Position numbers and translations under genes: made by a program | The notes under the pieces: model-generated | Told to the model about the DNA's origin: nothing | Database searches by the model: none | What the model saw: only the letters and a program-made list of their open reading frames with translations | Part shown: in pieces, positions 8,531-18,066 of the stretch | Layout of the letters: each line of letters begins with the position of its first letter | Position numbering within the stretch: the first letter of the stretch is position 1 | NCBI RefSeq assembly: GCF_021278985.1 | Contig: NZ_CP082833.1 | Span: forward strand, 744,001 to 808,000 | Direction of reading: 5' to 3' | From: Citrobacter rodentium NBRC 105723 = DSM 16636 | Lineage (GTDB): Bacteria > Pseudomonadota > Gammaproteobacteria > Enterobacterales > Enterobacteriaceae | DNA length: 64,000 bases

Positions 8531-9031
8531 TTATTTCACAACGCGTAACGCTGGTCGTCCACCGCGCGGAGGCGGCGGCTCGTCATCCGGATTGTTGTCG
8601 TCTTCGCGATCCGGCTTATCGCCATCAATCACCGACATCACCGTTTCGCTTTCCGCGCCCGATGTCGCATCATCATCGTTGAGGCTGGCAACCTCTTCGT
8701 CGTAAGCCGCTTCCGGTTCGAACATCGTTCCGGCGCCGTTCTCACGCGCATAAATCGCCAGCACCGCCGCCAGCGGGACGGAAACCTGGCGCGGTACGCC
8801 GCCGAAGCGCGCGTTAAAACGTACTTCGTCGTTCGCCAGCTCAAGATTACCCACCGCGCGCGGCGCGATATTAAGGACGATTTGCCCGTCGCGCGCATAT
8901 TCCATCGGAACGTGCACGCCCGGCAACGTCACATCCACCACCAGATGCGGCGTGAGCTGGTTGTCGAGCAACCACTCATAAAAGGCACGCAGCAGATACG
9001 GACGACGTGGTGTGAGCTGTGACAAATCCAT
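8531..9031 (-). CDS. sspB: ClpXP adaptor, stringent starvation protein B
   Basis: 166-residue adaptor that delivers ssrA-tagged peptides and RseA fragments to ClpXP. The folded domain (DLSQLTPRRPYLLRAFYEWL ...) covers residues 1-110. An acidic linker follows, and the tail GGRPALRVVK is the ClpX-tethering peptide. The ATG at 9031 gives the E. coli N-terminus; another ATG two codons upstream (9037) overlaps the sspA stop as TAATG and could be the true coupled start. It is in an operon with sspA. Confidence 0.94.
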   Translation of the reverse strand: MDLSQLTPRRPYLLRAFYEWLLDNQLTPHLVVDVTLPGVHVPMEYARDGQIVLNIAPRAVGNLELANDEVRFNARFGGVPRQVSVPLAAVLAIYARENGAGTMFEPEAAYDEEVASLNDDDATSGAESETVMSVIDGDKPDREDDNNPDDEPPPPRGGRPALRVVK

Positions 9032-9036
9032 AGGCA

Positions 9037-9675
9037 TTAACCCCGACCGAGGCGCATTTCACGTTCAGCTTCGGTTAAGGAAGCCAGGAAAGAATCACGT
9101 TCAAAAACGCGGGTCATGTAGCCTTTCAGCTCTTTTGCGCCCGCGCCGCTAAACTCGATGCCCAGAATCGGCAAACGCCACAGCAGCGGCGCCAGGTAGC
9201 AATCGACCAGGCTGAACTCATCGCTCAGGAAATAGGGCTTCTGACCGAAGACCGGCGCGATCGCCTGCAGCTCTTCGCGCAGCTGTTTACGTGCGGCGTC
9301 AGCTTCTGAGGCGGAACCGTTCACGATGACGTTCATCAGCGTATACCAGTCTTTCTCAATACGGTGCATGTACAGGCGGCTTTCGCCACGCGCCACCGGA
9401 TAAACCGGCATCAGCGGCGGATGAGGGAAACGCTCATCCAGATATTCCATAATGATGCGAGATTCCCACAGGGTCAGCTCACGATCCACCAGCGTCGGGA
9501 CGCTCTGATTCGGGTTGAGGTCAATCAGATCCTGAGGTGGATTGTCCTTCTCCACGTGTTCGATCTCAAAACTCACACCTTTCTCAGCCAGCACAATGCG
9601 GACCTGATGGCTATAGATGTCAGTAGGACCAGAAAACAGCGTCATTACCGAACGTTTGTTGGCAGCGACAGCCAT
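9037..9675 (-). CDS. sspA: Stringent starvation protein A
   Basis: 212-residue glutathione S-transferase-fold protein without GST catalytic function. It binds RNA polymerase, lowers H-NS during stationary phase and supports acid tolerance. The thioredoxin-like part (TLFSGPTDIYSHQVRIVLAE) is N-terminal and the helical domain C-terminal. It is nearly identical to E. coli SspA. First gene of sspAB; its stop overlaps the upstream candidate start of sspB. Confidence 0.96.
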   Translation of the reverse strand: MAVAANKRSVMTLFSGPTDIYSHQVRIVLAEKGVSFEIEHVEKDNPPQDLIDLNPNQSVPTLVDRELTLWESRIIMEYLDERFPHPPLMPVYPVARGESRLYMHRIEKDWYTLMNVIVNGSASEADAARKQLREELQAIAPVFGQKPYFLSDEFSLVDCYLAPLLWRLPILGIEFSGAGAKELKGYMTRVFERDSFLASLTEAEREMRLGRG

Positions 9676-9917
9676 GAAAACCTCCAGGTATATTCAGAAT
9701 TTTTACTGCTACCAGCCACGCGTGGCCGGCCAGAAGTGATGTTACCCATATCGGAAAAGCCATCATCGTTCAAAAAGCAAACAAAAAATGAGCAATACCC
9801 GATATTTGGGCAGAAAATTGGATGATAGTTTACCAGATTTTGTGACCTTTGTGGTGAGTCGATTCCGTAAATGGGGAAAAAGAGGCGTAAGACAGGGGAT
9901 GAGCGCAGATTTATCCA
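9676..9917. other. Intergenic region upstream of sspA
   Basis: This AT-rich gap between sspA and the rpsI terminator carries no convincing gene. It should contain the sspA promoter and leader on the minus strand; I could not pin the hexamers down. Confidence 0.5.
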
Positions 9918-9946
9918 TAAAAAAACCCGCCGAAGCGGGTTTTTTC
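9918..9946 (-). terminator. Intrinsic terminator after rpsI
   Basis: AAAAAACCCGC and GCGGGTTTTTT pair around a short CGAA loop, with a T-run on both strands. It can end rplM-rpsI transcription on the minus strand. Confidence 0.88.
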
Positions 9947-9977
9947 GCCAACTGTAATCTGCCAGAGGCAGAAACAA

Positions 9978-10373
<396 letters not shown>

Positions 10374-10385
10374 CTATAATCCCGA

Positions 10386-10814
10386 TTAGATGTCAAGAAC
10401 TTGCGGTTGCTGTGCCGCGTGGTTGTGCTCGTTGCCAGCGTAAACTTTCAGTTTACGGAACATAGCACGACCCAGCGGGCCTTTTGGCAGCATGCCTTTA
10501 ACCGCGATTTCAATCACACGCTCAGGACGGCGAGCAATCATCTCTTCAAAGGTCGCTTGTTTGATACCACCGATGTGGCCGGTGTGGTGATAGTACACTT
10601 TGTCAGTACGCTTGTTGCCGGTTACAGCAACTTTTTCAGCGTTCAGAACGATGATGTAATCACCGGTATCTACGTGCGGAGTGTATTCCGCTTTGTGCTT
10701 ACCGCGCAGGCGAAGAGCCAGTTCAGTAGCCAGACGGCCCAGAGTTTTACCGGTCGCGTCAACAACGTACCAGTCGCGTTTTACGGTTTCTGGTTTAGCT
10801 GTAAAAGTTTTCAT
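10386..10814 (-). CDS. rplM: 50S ribosomal protein L13
   Basis: 142-residue L13 (uL13), an early 50S assembly protein. It begins MKTFTAKPETVKRDWYVVDA. The open frame extends further upstream to 10889, but the ATG at 10814 gives the standard protein. It is cotranscribed with rpsI. In E. coli L13 represses its own mRNA through the leader, which here would lie at about 10815-10960. Confidence 0.98.
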   Translation of the reverse strand: MKTFTAKPETVKRDWYVVDATGKTLGRLATELALRLRGKHKAEYTPHVDTGDYIIVLNAEKVAVTGNKRTDKVYYHHTGHIGGIKQATFEEMIARRPERVIEIAVKGMLPKGPLGRAMFRKLKVYAGNEHNHAAQQPQVLDI

Positions 10815-11052
10815 TAAAAGCTTACCCAATAAATAAGTTACACGTTGGCGAACACCCAAACGTTTTGTCAGTTGAGGTTCACACGACATTGTCCAGTAAA
10901 CCTACCCCCTCGGATATGTTTCACCGGCACACAAAGTTTCGGGAAAAAAACTTCGTTGTAACGTGGGGTCGCAGGATTATAGAGAAGTCAGGGTCAAAGA
11001 TCGACCCCTTTTTGTGATTTGCATTGCGGAATTTGTCCCGCAGCGGGAGCGC
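10815..11052 (-). promoter_or_regulatory. rplM-rpsI leader and promoter region
   Basis: This 238-bp gap between zapE and rplM holds no gene. It contains the minus-strand promoter and untranslated leader of rplM-rpsI, the known site of L13 autogenous control in E. coli. No secondary structure was computed. Confidence 0.5.
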
Positions 11053-12174
11053 TCAGGGCATATGCTCCCGTCTGAGGTACTCTTCGCTCTGCATCTCCTG
11101 CAAACGCGACAGGCAGCGCTGGAATTCAAATTTCAGCCGCTCGCCCTGATAAATGTCATATAAAGGCGCTGCCGCGCTGACCACCAGCTTAACGTGTCGC
11201 TCATAAAACTCATCCACCAGCGCGATAAAACGCCGCGCTTCGCTCTCCATCAGCGGCGTCATTACCGGCACATTGAACAGCATCACCGTGTGATAGAGAC
11301 GCGACAGCGCGATGTAATCGTGCTGGCTGCGGGCGTCGACGCACAGCGTGTCGAACGTTACCGCCAGCGTCTGGTTTTCCACGCCCAGCGTAGGCAGCGG
11401 GCGGTGATTGATTTCCAGCGTCGGCCCCTGCTGGCGCTTCACGCCTGCCAGCGCCTGCCAAAGCGTATCCATCTGCTGTTGCGTTTGCTCATTGAGCGGC
11501 GTAAGCCACAGATGGGCCTGCGTCAGCGTGCGCAGGCGATAATCCCCCCCCGCGTCGACATTCATAATGTCGCAATGGTGTTTGATGGCATCGATAGCGG
11601 GCAGGAAACGCGCGCGCTGCAGGCCGTTGCGATACAGCTCGTCGGGCGGAATATTGGAGGTCGCCACCAGCGTGATGCCGCGCGCGAACAGCGCTTTCAT
11701 CAGGCCGCCGAGCAGCATGGCGTCGGTAATATCGGAGACGAAAAACTCGTCGAAGCACAATACGTCCGTCTCCGCTTTAAAGCGGTCGGCGAGGGTTTCC
11801 AGCGGATCGCTTTGCCCCTGCAGGGCCGTCAGCTCCTCGTGCACGCGCAGCATAAAGCGATGAAAGTGCAGACGCTGTTTCCGCTCGCCTGGCAGGCTAT
11901 GGTAGAACAGATCCATCAGCCAGGTTTTGCCGCGTCCTACGCCGCCCCACATATATAAGCCGCGTACCGGGGCGATTTCCGCCTCTTCCCGTTTTCCCAG
12001 CAGCTTACCGACGCGGGCGAAAAAGCCCGTTTCCTGCGGCGGCGGCTCTTTCGCGGTCAGCGCCTGGTAAATGCTTTCCAGACGGCGAACCGCCTCTTTT
12101 TGCACCTCGTCGGGTTGATGGGTGCCATCATTAAGGGCTTTCAGATAACGCGATGTAGGGGAAACGCTTTGCAT
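11053..12174 (-). CDS. zapE: Cell division AFG1-like ATPase ZapE
   Basis: 373-residue AFG1-family P-loop ATPase that joins the Z-ring late in division and destabilises FtsZ polymers. Walker A is visible in MWGGVGRGKTWLMD (near residues 75-88) and Walker B in VLCFDEFFVSD. It is cytoplasmic, possibly membrane associated. Formerly yhcM. It stands alone on the minus strand, divergent from zapG. Confidence 0.94.
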   Translation of the reverse strand: MQSVSPTSRYLKALNDGTHQPDEVQKEAVRRLESIYQALTAKEPPPQETGFFARVGKLLGKREEAEIAPVRGLYMWGGVGRGKTWLMDLFYHSLPGERKQRLHFHRFMLRVHEELTALQGQSDPLETLADRFKAETDVLCFDEFFVSDITDAMLLGGLMKALFARGITLVATSNIPPDELYRNGLQRARFLPAIDAIKHHCDIMNVDAGGDYRLRTLTQAHLWLTPLNEQTQQQMDTLWQALAGVKRQQGPTLEINHRPLPTLGVENQTLAVTFDTLCVDARSQHDYIALSRLYHTVMLFNVPVMTPLMESEARRFIALVDEFYERHVKLVVSAAAPLYDIYQGERLKFEFQRCLSRLQEMQSEEYLRREHMP

Positions 12175-12367
12175 GATGCTATTGTTATTCCTTGAGAATC
12201 GATGTGCCGTCGTTCACGGCTGACGAAAAAAAGGCCGTTCTACACTACGCGATATATACACAGGATTCCACTTCTGCGGGATTAGCGGTTATAGTGGCAG
12301 TATCAGGCGCGGGCATGGAGCCTGGAAGCCAACACCCTACGGAAACAAAAGACAACGGGAGATGTTC

Positions 12368-12766
12368 ATGACCTGGGAATATGCGCTAATTGGGTTAGTT
12401 GTCGGCATCATCATCGGTGCCGTAGCCATGCGTTTTGGTAATCGTAAATTACGTCAGCAACAGGCGTTGCAGTACGAACTGGAAAAAAACAAAGCTGAGC
12501 TGGAAGAGTATCGCGAAGAGCTGGTCAGCCACTTTGCCCGCAGCGCCGAGCTGCTGGACACCATGGCCCATGATTATCGCCAGCTGTATCAGCACATGGC
12601 GAAAAGCTCCAGCAGCCTGCTGCCGGAACTCTCCGCGGAGTCGAATCCGTTCCGTAATCGACTGGCCGAGTCTGAAGCCAGTAACGATCAGGCGCCGGTG
12701 CAGATGCCGCGAGACTACTCTGAAGGCGCATCCGGCCTGCTGCGTAGCGGCGTAAAGCGCGACTAA
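12368..12766 (+). CDS. zapG: Z-ring associated protein ZapG (YhcB, DUF1043)
   Basis: 132-residue inner membrane protein. One N-terminal membrane helix (YALIGLVVGIIIGAVAMRF, residues 4-22) is followed by a cytoplasmic coiled coil rich in Glu, Leu and Gln. E. coli YhcB/ZapG links division and envelope growth. An ATG two codons upstream (12362) is possible, but MTWEYAL is the family N-terminus and has GGGAGATG upstream. Confidence 0.93.
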   Translation: MTWEYALIGLVVGIIIGAVAMRFGNRKLRQQQALQYELEKNKAELEEYREELVSHFARSAELLDTMAHDYRQLYQHMAKSSSSLLPELSAESNPFRNRLAESEASNDQAPVQMPRDYSEGASGLLRSGVKRD

Positions 12767-12936
12767 TTGCACAGCGTTGAAGAAATTTACCGGGCGCCGC
12801 CGTTGCGCCCGCCCCCTTCTCTCCCGTCCCGACTATCATTTAATCATTATCCGCATTGTTAGCAGACTGAAAATTCAATAACATCAATCCGTTTTGAATC
12901 GTCATTCCTTTCACTCAAGGTACGAGAGCAGGACCA

Positions 12937-14304
12937 ATGAAAAAACAAACCCAGCTGTTGAGTGCTTTAGCGTTAAGTGTCGGGTTAACCCTCTCGGCGC
13001 CGTTTCAGGCTGTCGCTTCGATTCCCGGTCAGGTGCCGGGCCAGCCCGCGCTGCCAAGCCTTGCGCCAATGCTCGAAAAGGTATTGCCTGCGGTGGTGAG
13101 CGTAAAGGTTGAAGGCACCGCCACGCAAAGCCAGAAAGTACCGGAAGAATTTAAAAAGTTCTTTGGCGACGAACTGCCGGATCAGCCTTCGCAGCCGTTT
13201 GAAGGGCTGGGTTCGGGAGTCATCATTGACGCCGCTAAAGGCTACGTATTAACCAACAATCACGTCATTAATCAGGCGCAGAAAATCAGCGTACAGCTGA
13301 ATGACGGTCGCGAATTTGACGCCAAATTGATCGGCAGCGACGACCAGAGCGACATCGCCCTGCTGCAAATTCAGAACGCCAGCAAACTGACGCAAATCGC
13401 CATCGCCGACTCCGATAAACTGCGCGTCGGCGACTTCGCCGTCGCCGTCGGCAACCCGTTCGGTCTGGGACAAACCGCCGCCTCCGGCATCATCTCCGCG
13501 CTGGGGCGCAGCGGACTGAACCTGGAAGGGCTGGAAAACTTTATCCAGACCGATGCCTCAATCAACCGCGGCAACTCCGGCGGCGCGCTGCTTAATCTTA
13601 ACGGCGAGCTGATCGGCATTAACACCGCCATTCTCGCGCCGGGCGGTGGCAGCGTCGGCATTGGCTTCGCCATTCCCAGTAATATGGCGCGCATTCTGGC
13701 GCAGCAGCTGATCCAGTTCGGTGAGATCAAGCGCGGCCTGCTGGGGATCAAAGGCACCGAGATGACCGCCGACATCGCCAAAGCGTTTAAGCTGGACGTT
13801 CAGCGCGGCGCCTTCGTCAGCGAAGTGCTGCCCAATTCCGGCTCCGCGAAAGCAGGCGTGAAATCCGGCGATGTGATTACCAGCCTCAACGGTAAACCGC
13901 TCAACAGCTTCGCTGAGCTGCGTTCCCGTATCGCCACCACCGAACCGGGCACGAAGGTGAAATTGGGACTGCTGCGAAACGGCAAGCCGCTGGAAGTGGA
14001 AGTCACGCTCGACACCAGCACATCCTCCTCCGCCAGCGCGGAGATGATCGCCCCGGCCCTTCAGGGCGCGACGCTAAGCGACGGTCAGCTGAAAGACGGC
14101 AGCAAGGGCATTAAAATTGACAGCGTGGAGAAAAGCAGTCCAGCCGCCCAGGCCGGTTTGCAGAAGGATGATGTGATTATCGGCGTTAACCGCGAGAGGG
14201 TGAACTCCATCGCCGAGATGCGCAAAGCGCTGGAAGCGAAACCGTCAATCATCGCACTTCAGGTGGTACGCGGAAACGATAGTATTTATCTGCTCCTGCG
14301 ATAA
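12937..14304 (+). CDS. degQ: Periplasmic serine endoprotease DegQ
   Basis: 455-residue HtrA-family protease/chaperone of the periplasm. A Sec signal peptide (residues 1-27, ending AVA-S) precedes the trypsin-like domain with the triad His109 (TNNHV), Asp139 (QSDIALL) and Ser214 (RGNSGGA). Two PDZ domains follow at about 260-350 and 365-455. It degrades unfolded envelope proteins. It is upstream of its paralogue degS, separated by 89 bp. Confidence 0.96.
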   Translation: MKKQTQLLSALALSVGLTLSAPFQAVASIPGQVPGQPALPSLAPMLEKVLPAVVSVKVEGTATQSQKVPEEFKKFFGDELPDQPSQPFEGLGSGVIIDAAKGYVLTNNHVINQAQKISVQLNDGREFDAKLIGSDDQSDIALLQIQNASKLTQIAIADSDKLRVGDFAVAVGNPFGLGQTAASGIISALGRSGLNLEGLENFIQTDASINRGNSGGALLNLNGELIGINTAILAPGGGSVGIGFAIPSNMARILAQQLIQFGEIKRGLLGIKGTEMTADIAKAFKLDVQRGAFVSEVLPNSGSAKAGVKSGDVITSLNGKPLNSFAELRSRIATTEPGTKVKLGLLRNGKPLEVEVTLDTSTSSSASAEMIAPALQGATLSDGQLKDGSKGIKIDSVEKSSPAAQAGLQKDDVIIGVNRERVNSIAEMRKALEAKPSIIALQVVRGNDSIYLLLR

Positions 14305-14393
14305 AGACAGTAACCGGACATCTGCCCCGCGTGTGATGTCCGGTTAACTCATGATATGCTGCTGTCGTTCCCTTTTTTAATGACGCCACCATC

Positions 14394-15461
14394 ATGTTTG
14401 TTAAGCTCTTACGTTCGGTCGCAATTGGTTTGATTGTCGGCGCCATTCTTCTGGCCGCCATGCCTTCGCTACGCAAAATCAATACCCTCTCCGTTCCGCA
14501 ATATGACAGCGCCGACGAAACGCCGGCCAGCTATAACGCTGCGGTACGCCGCGCGGCGCCTGCGGTGGTTAACGTCTATAACCGCAGCATGAACAGCACC
14601 GCGCATAACCAGCTTGAGATCCGCACGCTCGGTTCCGGCGTGATTATGGATCAGCGCGGCTACATCATTACCAACAAGCACGTGATTAACGATGCCGACC
14701 AGATCATCGTCGCCCTGCAGGATGGGCGGGTGTTCGAAGCGCTGCTGGTCGGCTCCGATACGCTGACCGATCTGGCGGTGCTGAAAATCAATGCCACCGG
14801 CGGATTGCCGACTATTCCGATCAATACCAAACGTACGCCGCACATCGGCGACGTGGTGCTGGCGATCGGCAACCCGTATAACCTCGGGCAAACCATAACC
14901 CAGGGCATCATCAGCGCCACAGGGCGCATCGGCCTGAATCCGACCGGACGGCAAAACTTCCTGCAAACGGACGCCTCCATCAACCACGGTAACTCCGGCG
15001 GCGCGCTGGTCAATTCGCTGGGCGAACTGATGGGCATCAACACCCTGTCGTTTGATAAGAGCAACGATGGCGAGACGCCGGAGGGGATCGGCTTTGCGAT
15101 TCCGTTCCAGCTGGCGACCAAAATTATGGATAAGCTGATCCGCGACGGCCGGGTGATCCGTGGCTACATTGGCATTGGCGGTCGGGAGATCGCGCCGCTA
15201 CACGCGCAGGGCAGCGGGATGGATCAGATCCAGGGGATAGTGGTGAACGAAGTCTCACCGGGCGGCCCGGCGGCGCAGGCTGGCATCCAGGTTAATGATT
15301 TGATTCTCTCGGTGAACAATAAACCGGCGGTATCCGCGCTGGAAACGATGGACCAGGTGGCGGAGATTCGCCCGGGCTCGGTGATTCCGGTGGTGGTCAT
15401 GCGTGATGACAAGCAACTGACGTTGCAGGTGACGATACAGGAATATCCGGCAACTAATTAA
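14394..15461 (+). CDS. degS: Site-1 protease DegS, envelope stress sensor
   Basis: 355-residue inner membrane-anchored HtrA protease. An N-terminal membrane anchor (about residues 5-25) leads to the protease domain with His96 (TNKHV), Asp126 (TDLAVL) and Ser201 (HGNSGGA). A single PDZ domain at about 255-350 binds the C-termini of misfolded porins. DegS then makes the first cut in RseA, releasing sigma-E. Length equals that of E. coli. Confidence 0.97.
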   Translation: MFVKLLRSVAIGLIVGAILLAAMPSLRKINTLSVPQYDSADETPASYNAAVRRAAPAVVNVYNRSMNSTAHNQLEIRTLGSGVIMDQRGYIITNKHVINDADQIIVALQDGRVFEALLVGSDTLTDLAVLKINATGGLPTIPINTKRTPHIGDVVLAIGNPYNLGQTITQGIISATGRIGLNPTGRQNFLQTDASINHGNSGGALVNSLGELMGINTLSFDKSNDGETPEGIGFAIPFQLATKIMDKLIRDGRVIRGYIGIGGREIAPLHAQGSGMDQIQGIVVNEVSPGGPAAQAGIQVNDLILSVNNKPAVSALETMDQVAEIRPGSVIPVVVMRDDKQLTLQVTIQEYPATN

Positions 15462-15467
15462 AGGAAA

Positions 15468-15499
15468 AGCCGGATAAGCGTCGCGCCATCCGGCAACCA
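15468..15499. repeat. Single REP unit after degS
   Basis: GCCGGATAAGCGTCGCGCCATCCGGC (split here as GCCGGATAAG and CATCCGGC arms) is one REP hairpin between convergent degS and mdh. Confidence 0.8.
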
Positions 15500-15504
15500 G
15501 AGCA

Positions 15505-15533
15505 TAAAAAAACCGCTCAAATGAGCGGTTTTC
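15505..15533. terminator. Bidirectional terminator between degS and mdh
   Basis: AAAAACCGCTC and GAGCGGTTTT form a stem with a short loop and A/T tracts on both sides. It can serve degS on the plus strand and mdh on the minus strand. Confidence 0.85.
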
Positions 15534-15555
15534 GCATTCAGATTCAGCGCCTGGC

Positions 15556-16494
15556 TTACTTGTTAACGAACTCTTCGCCAAGCTGAATGTCTTTCTTCAG
15601 AGTATCCAGCATACCTTCCAGCGCGTTCTGCTCGAATGCGCTCAGGGTACCGATAGCCTTACGCTCTTCGACGCCGTTTTTACCCAGCAGCAGCGGCTGA
15701 GAGAAGAAGCGGGCATGCTGGCCGTCGCCTTCAACGTAGGCGCATTCCACCACGTCTTTTTCGCCCTGCAGCGCACGAACCAGAGAAAGACCGAAGCGCG
15801 CCGCCGCCTGGCCCATAGAGAGGGTTGCGGATCCGCCGCCAGCTTTGGCTTCTACGACTTCTGTACCCGCGTTCTGGATACGCTTAGTCAGGTCTGCCAC
15901 TTCCTGCTCGCTAAAGCTCACGCCCGGGATCTGCGACAGCAGCGGCAGAATGGTTACGCCAGAGTGGCCGCCGATAACCGGAACTTCAACGTCGGTCGGC
16001 TGTTTGCCTTTCAGTTCCGCAACAAAGGTGTTGGAGCGGATGATGTCCAGCGTGGTCACGCCAAACAGTTTATTCTTGTCGTAAACGCCGGCTTTTTTCA
16101 GCACTTCAGCCGCGATAGCCACGGTGGTGTTCACCGGGTTGGTAATAATACCGATGCAGGCTTTCGGACAGGTAGTTGCGATCTGCTGGACCAGATTTTT
16201 CACGATGCCTGCGTTAACGTTGAACAGGTCGGAACGATCCATACCTGGCTTACGCGCGACGCCTGCGGAGATCAGCACCACGTCAGCGCCTTCCAGCGCC
16301 GGGGTTGCATCTTCACCGGAAAAACCTTTAATTTTCACAGCAGTTGGGATATGGCTCAGATCGACGGCCACACCGGGAGTCACTGGAGCGATGTCATACA
16401 GGGAGAGTTCTGAACCTGAAGGCAGTTGGGTTTTTAACAGTAATGCAAGCGCCTGACCGATACCGCCAGCAGCGCCGAGGACTGCGACTTTCAT
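15556..16494 (-). CDS. mdh: Malate dehydrogenase
   Basis: 312-residue NAD-dependent TCA-cycle enzyme (malate to oxaloacetate). The Rossmann motif VLGAAGGIGQ is at residues 4-13, and the catalytic His lies in IGGHSGVTILPLL. The open frame extends to 16590, but the ATG at 16494 gives the standard MKVAVLGAAGG start. Monocistronic on the minus strand, divergent from argR. Confidence 0.98.
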   Translation of the reverse strand: MKVAVLGAAGGIGQALALLLKTQLPSGSELSLYDIAPVTPGVAVDLSHIPTAVKIKGFSGEDATPALEGADVVLISAGVARKPGMDRSDLFNVNAGIVKNLVQQIATTCPKACIGIITNPVNTTVAIAAEVLKKAGVYDKNKLFGVTTLDIIRSNTFVAELKGKQPTDVEVPVIGGHSGVTILPLLSQIPGVSFSEQEVADLTKRIQNAGTEVVEAKAGGGSATLSMGQAAARFGLSLVRALQGEKDVVECAYVEGDGQHARFFSQPLLLGKNGVEERKAIGTLSAFEQNALEGMLDTLKKDIQLGEEFVNK

Positions 16495-16844
16495 CCTAAA
16501 CTCCTTATTATATTGAGAAACTAAACGTTTGTTGCTCCGCGGCGGCGACCATAATCCACAAATCCAACGAATACAATCACCGGTATCCAAATCTGTGTAG
16601 TCACGCGAATTTAGCGTTTATGCATTTAATTTACGTAATCCGGGGACGCCATGCAGCAGGGCAACATTCCAACAGGTGGTGACAATATACCCTACTGTCA
16701 GCCCAAAACAACATCAATTTGATAACAATTAATTTACTTTTAAGCTTATTCGCGCGCCGTGACGCAGGCATGTTCCTTGATAACGAAATTTGATAAAATT
16801 CCGCTCTTTCATAACATTATTTCAGCCTTCACTAAGGCAGACCA
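16495..16844. other. mdh promoter side of the mdh-argR gap
   Basis: No gene is seen. This AT-rich stretch should contain the minus-strand mdh promoter, controlled in E. coli by ArcA and CRP. I could not place those sites with confidence. Confidence 0.5.
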
Positions 16845-16883
16845 TTTGCATAAAAATTCATCTGTATGCATAATAATGTTGTT
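16845..16883 (+). promoter_or_regulatory. argR promoter with two ARG boxes
   Basis: Box 1, TTTGCATAAAAATTCATC (16845-16862), and box 2, about 16866-16883 (TATGCATAATAATGTT region), match the ArgR consensus TGAATwwwwATTCA imperfectly. They are a few bases apart, as expected for a hexamer site. They cover TTGCAT (16846-16851) and CATAAT (16869-16874), which are spaced 17 bp. This supports arginine-dependent autorepression. Confidence 0.75.
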
Positions 16884-16908
16884 TCCATCCTCATACTATG
16901 GGTGACTT

Positions 16909-17379
16909 ATGCGAAGCTCCGCTAAGCAAGAAGAATTAGTAAAGGCGTTCAAAGCGCTCCTTAAAGAAGAAAAATTCAGTTCCCAGGGCGAAATCGTCCT
17001 CGCCTTGCAGGATCAGGGCTTTGATAATATCAACCAGTCCAAAGTATCGCGCATGTTGACCAAGTTCGGCGCCGTGCGCACCCGCAACGCGAAAATGGAG
17101 ATGGTTTACTGCCTCCCGGCGGAACTCGGCGTCCCCACCACCTCCAGCCCGCTGAAAAATCTGGTGCTGGATATCGACTACAACGATGCGGTGGTGGTGA
17201 TCCACACCAGCCCCGGCGCAGCGCAGCTTATTGCTCGTCTTCTGGACTCGCTCGGTAAGGCGGAAGGTATTCTCGGCACCATTGCTGGCGACGACACCAT
17301 TTTCACCACCCCGGCGAACGGCTTCACGGTAAAAGACTTATACGAAGCCATTCTTGAGCTGTTTGAGCAAGAGCTCTAA
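16909..17379 (+). CDS. argR: Arginine repressor
   Basis: 156-residue hexameric regulator of arginine biosynthesis and cofactor in cer/XerCD resolution. The N-terminal winged helix (about residues 8-70, NQSKVSRMLTKFGAVRTRNA) binds ARG boxes. The C-terminal domain (about 80-156) trimerises and binds L-arginine, with the GTIAGDDTIF motif. Two ARG boxes lie upstream. Length equals that of E. coli. Confidence 0.97.
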   Translation: MRSSAKQEELVKAFKALLKEEKFSSQGEIVLALQDQGFDNINQSKVSRMLTKFGAVRTRNAKMEMVYCLPAELGVPTTSSPLKNLVLDIDYNDAVVVIHTSPGAAQLIARLLDSLGKAEGILGTIAGDDTIFTTPANGFTVKDLYEAILELFEQEL

Positions 17380-17387
17380 TACCACCT

Positions 17388-17414
17388 CCCCCGCCGCTCT
17401 CCGTGGCGGGGTAA
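17388..17414 (+). terminator. Hairpin terminator after argR
   Basis: CCCCGCC and GGCGGGG pair around a short loop about 10 bases after the argR stop, followed by a weak TAAAAATCT tail. Confidence 0.65.
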
Positions 17415-17747
17415 AAATCTGACAGAACGCCCTTCCTTCTCTCCTTTAGACTGCCTTTAATTTAACAATCAGTGCCTTTAACCACTCAAACTGATTCACA
17501 TAGTGAATACAACTACGCTAAATCGCACAAATTGCAAAATTCATTATCCATTTGATTTATCAAACAAAATATTCAACAAGTGTTAATTTTAATTGCACAT
17601 GCTTATAAAAACTGAACGTCTTATACCTTAATGACCGGGAAACCATTAGCGTGGTATTAATTTTTCACGTTACTAGTGTATACTTGTTTTTGTGATGAGG
17701 GTCACGAAACAAAGACCCCCAATAAAAAATTCGACGAGGTACTTATC
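17415..17747 (+). promoter_or_regulatory. Long AT-rich region upstream of yhcN
   Basis: No gene is seen in this stretch of over 300 bp. A possible -10 element TATACT lies at 17679-17684, about 65 bp before the yhcN start; no good -35 was found. The length and AT-richness suggest nucleoid-protein or stress control, consistent with acid or peroxide induction of yhcN-type genes. Confidence 0.4.
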
Positions 17748-18011
17748 ATGAAAATCAAAACATCTGTCGCAGCATTAAGCGTTCTCTCTGTTCTTTCTTT
17801 TGGCGCATTCGCCGCAGACGCAATCAATGCTGAACAAGCGCAAAACCGTGAATCAATTGGTTCGGTTTCCGTCAGCGCCGTCGGTTCTAACCCGATGGAC
17901 ATGCATGAAATGCTGAACAAAAAAGCTGAAGAAAAAGGCGCGTCAGCCTATCAGATCACCGAAGCCCGCAGCGGTGATAACTGGCATGCCACTGCCGAAC
18001 TGTACAAATAA
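17748..18011 (+). CDS. yhcN: Periplasmic stress protein YhcN (DUF1471/BhsA family)
   Basis: 87-residue small exported protein. The signal peptide (residues 1-22, ending AFA-A) precedes a single DUF1471 domain with the ending SGDNWHATAELYK typical of YhcN, YhhA and BhsA paralogues. E. coli YhcN is linked to cytoplasmic acid and peroxide stress. The frame is open back to 17676, but the ATG at 17748 gives a proper signal peptide. It marks the left edge of the accessory island. Confidence 0.93.
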   Translation: MKIKTSVAALSVLSVLSFGAFAADAINAEQAQNRESIGSVSVSAVGSNPMDMHEMLNKKAEEKGASAYQITEARSGDNWHATAELYK

Positions 18012-18035
18012 ACCCTCGTCGTCTAGTCCGACGAC

Positions 18036-18066
18036 CTTGCCCCCGACTGTCGGGGGCTTTTTTTGA
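18036..18066 (+). terminator. Intrinsic terminator after yhcN
   Basis: GCCCCCGAC and GTCGGGGGC pair tightly, followed by a seven-T run. Confidence 0.92.
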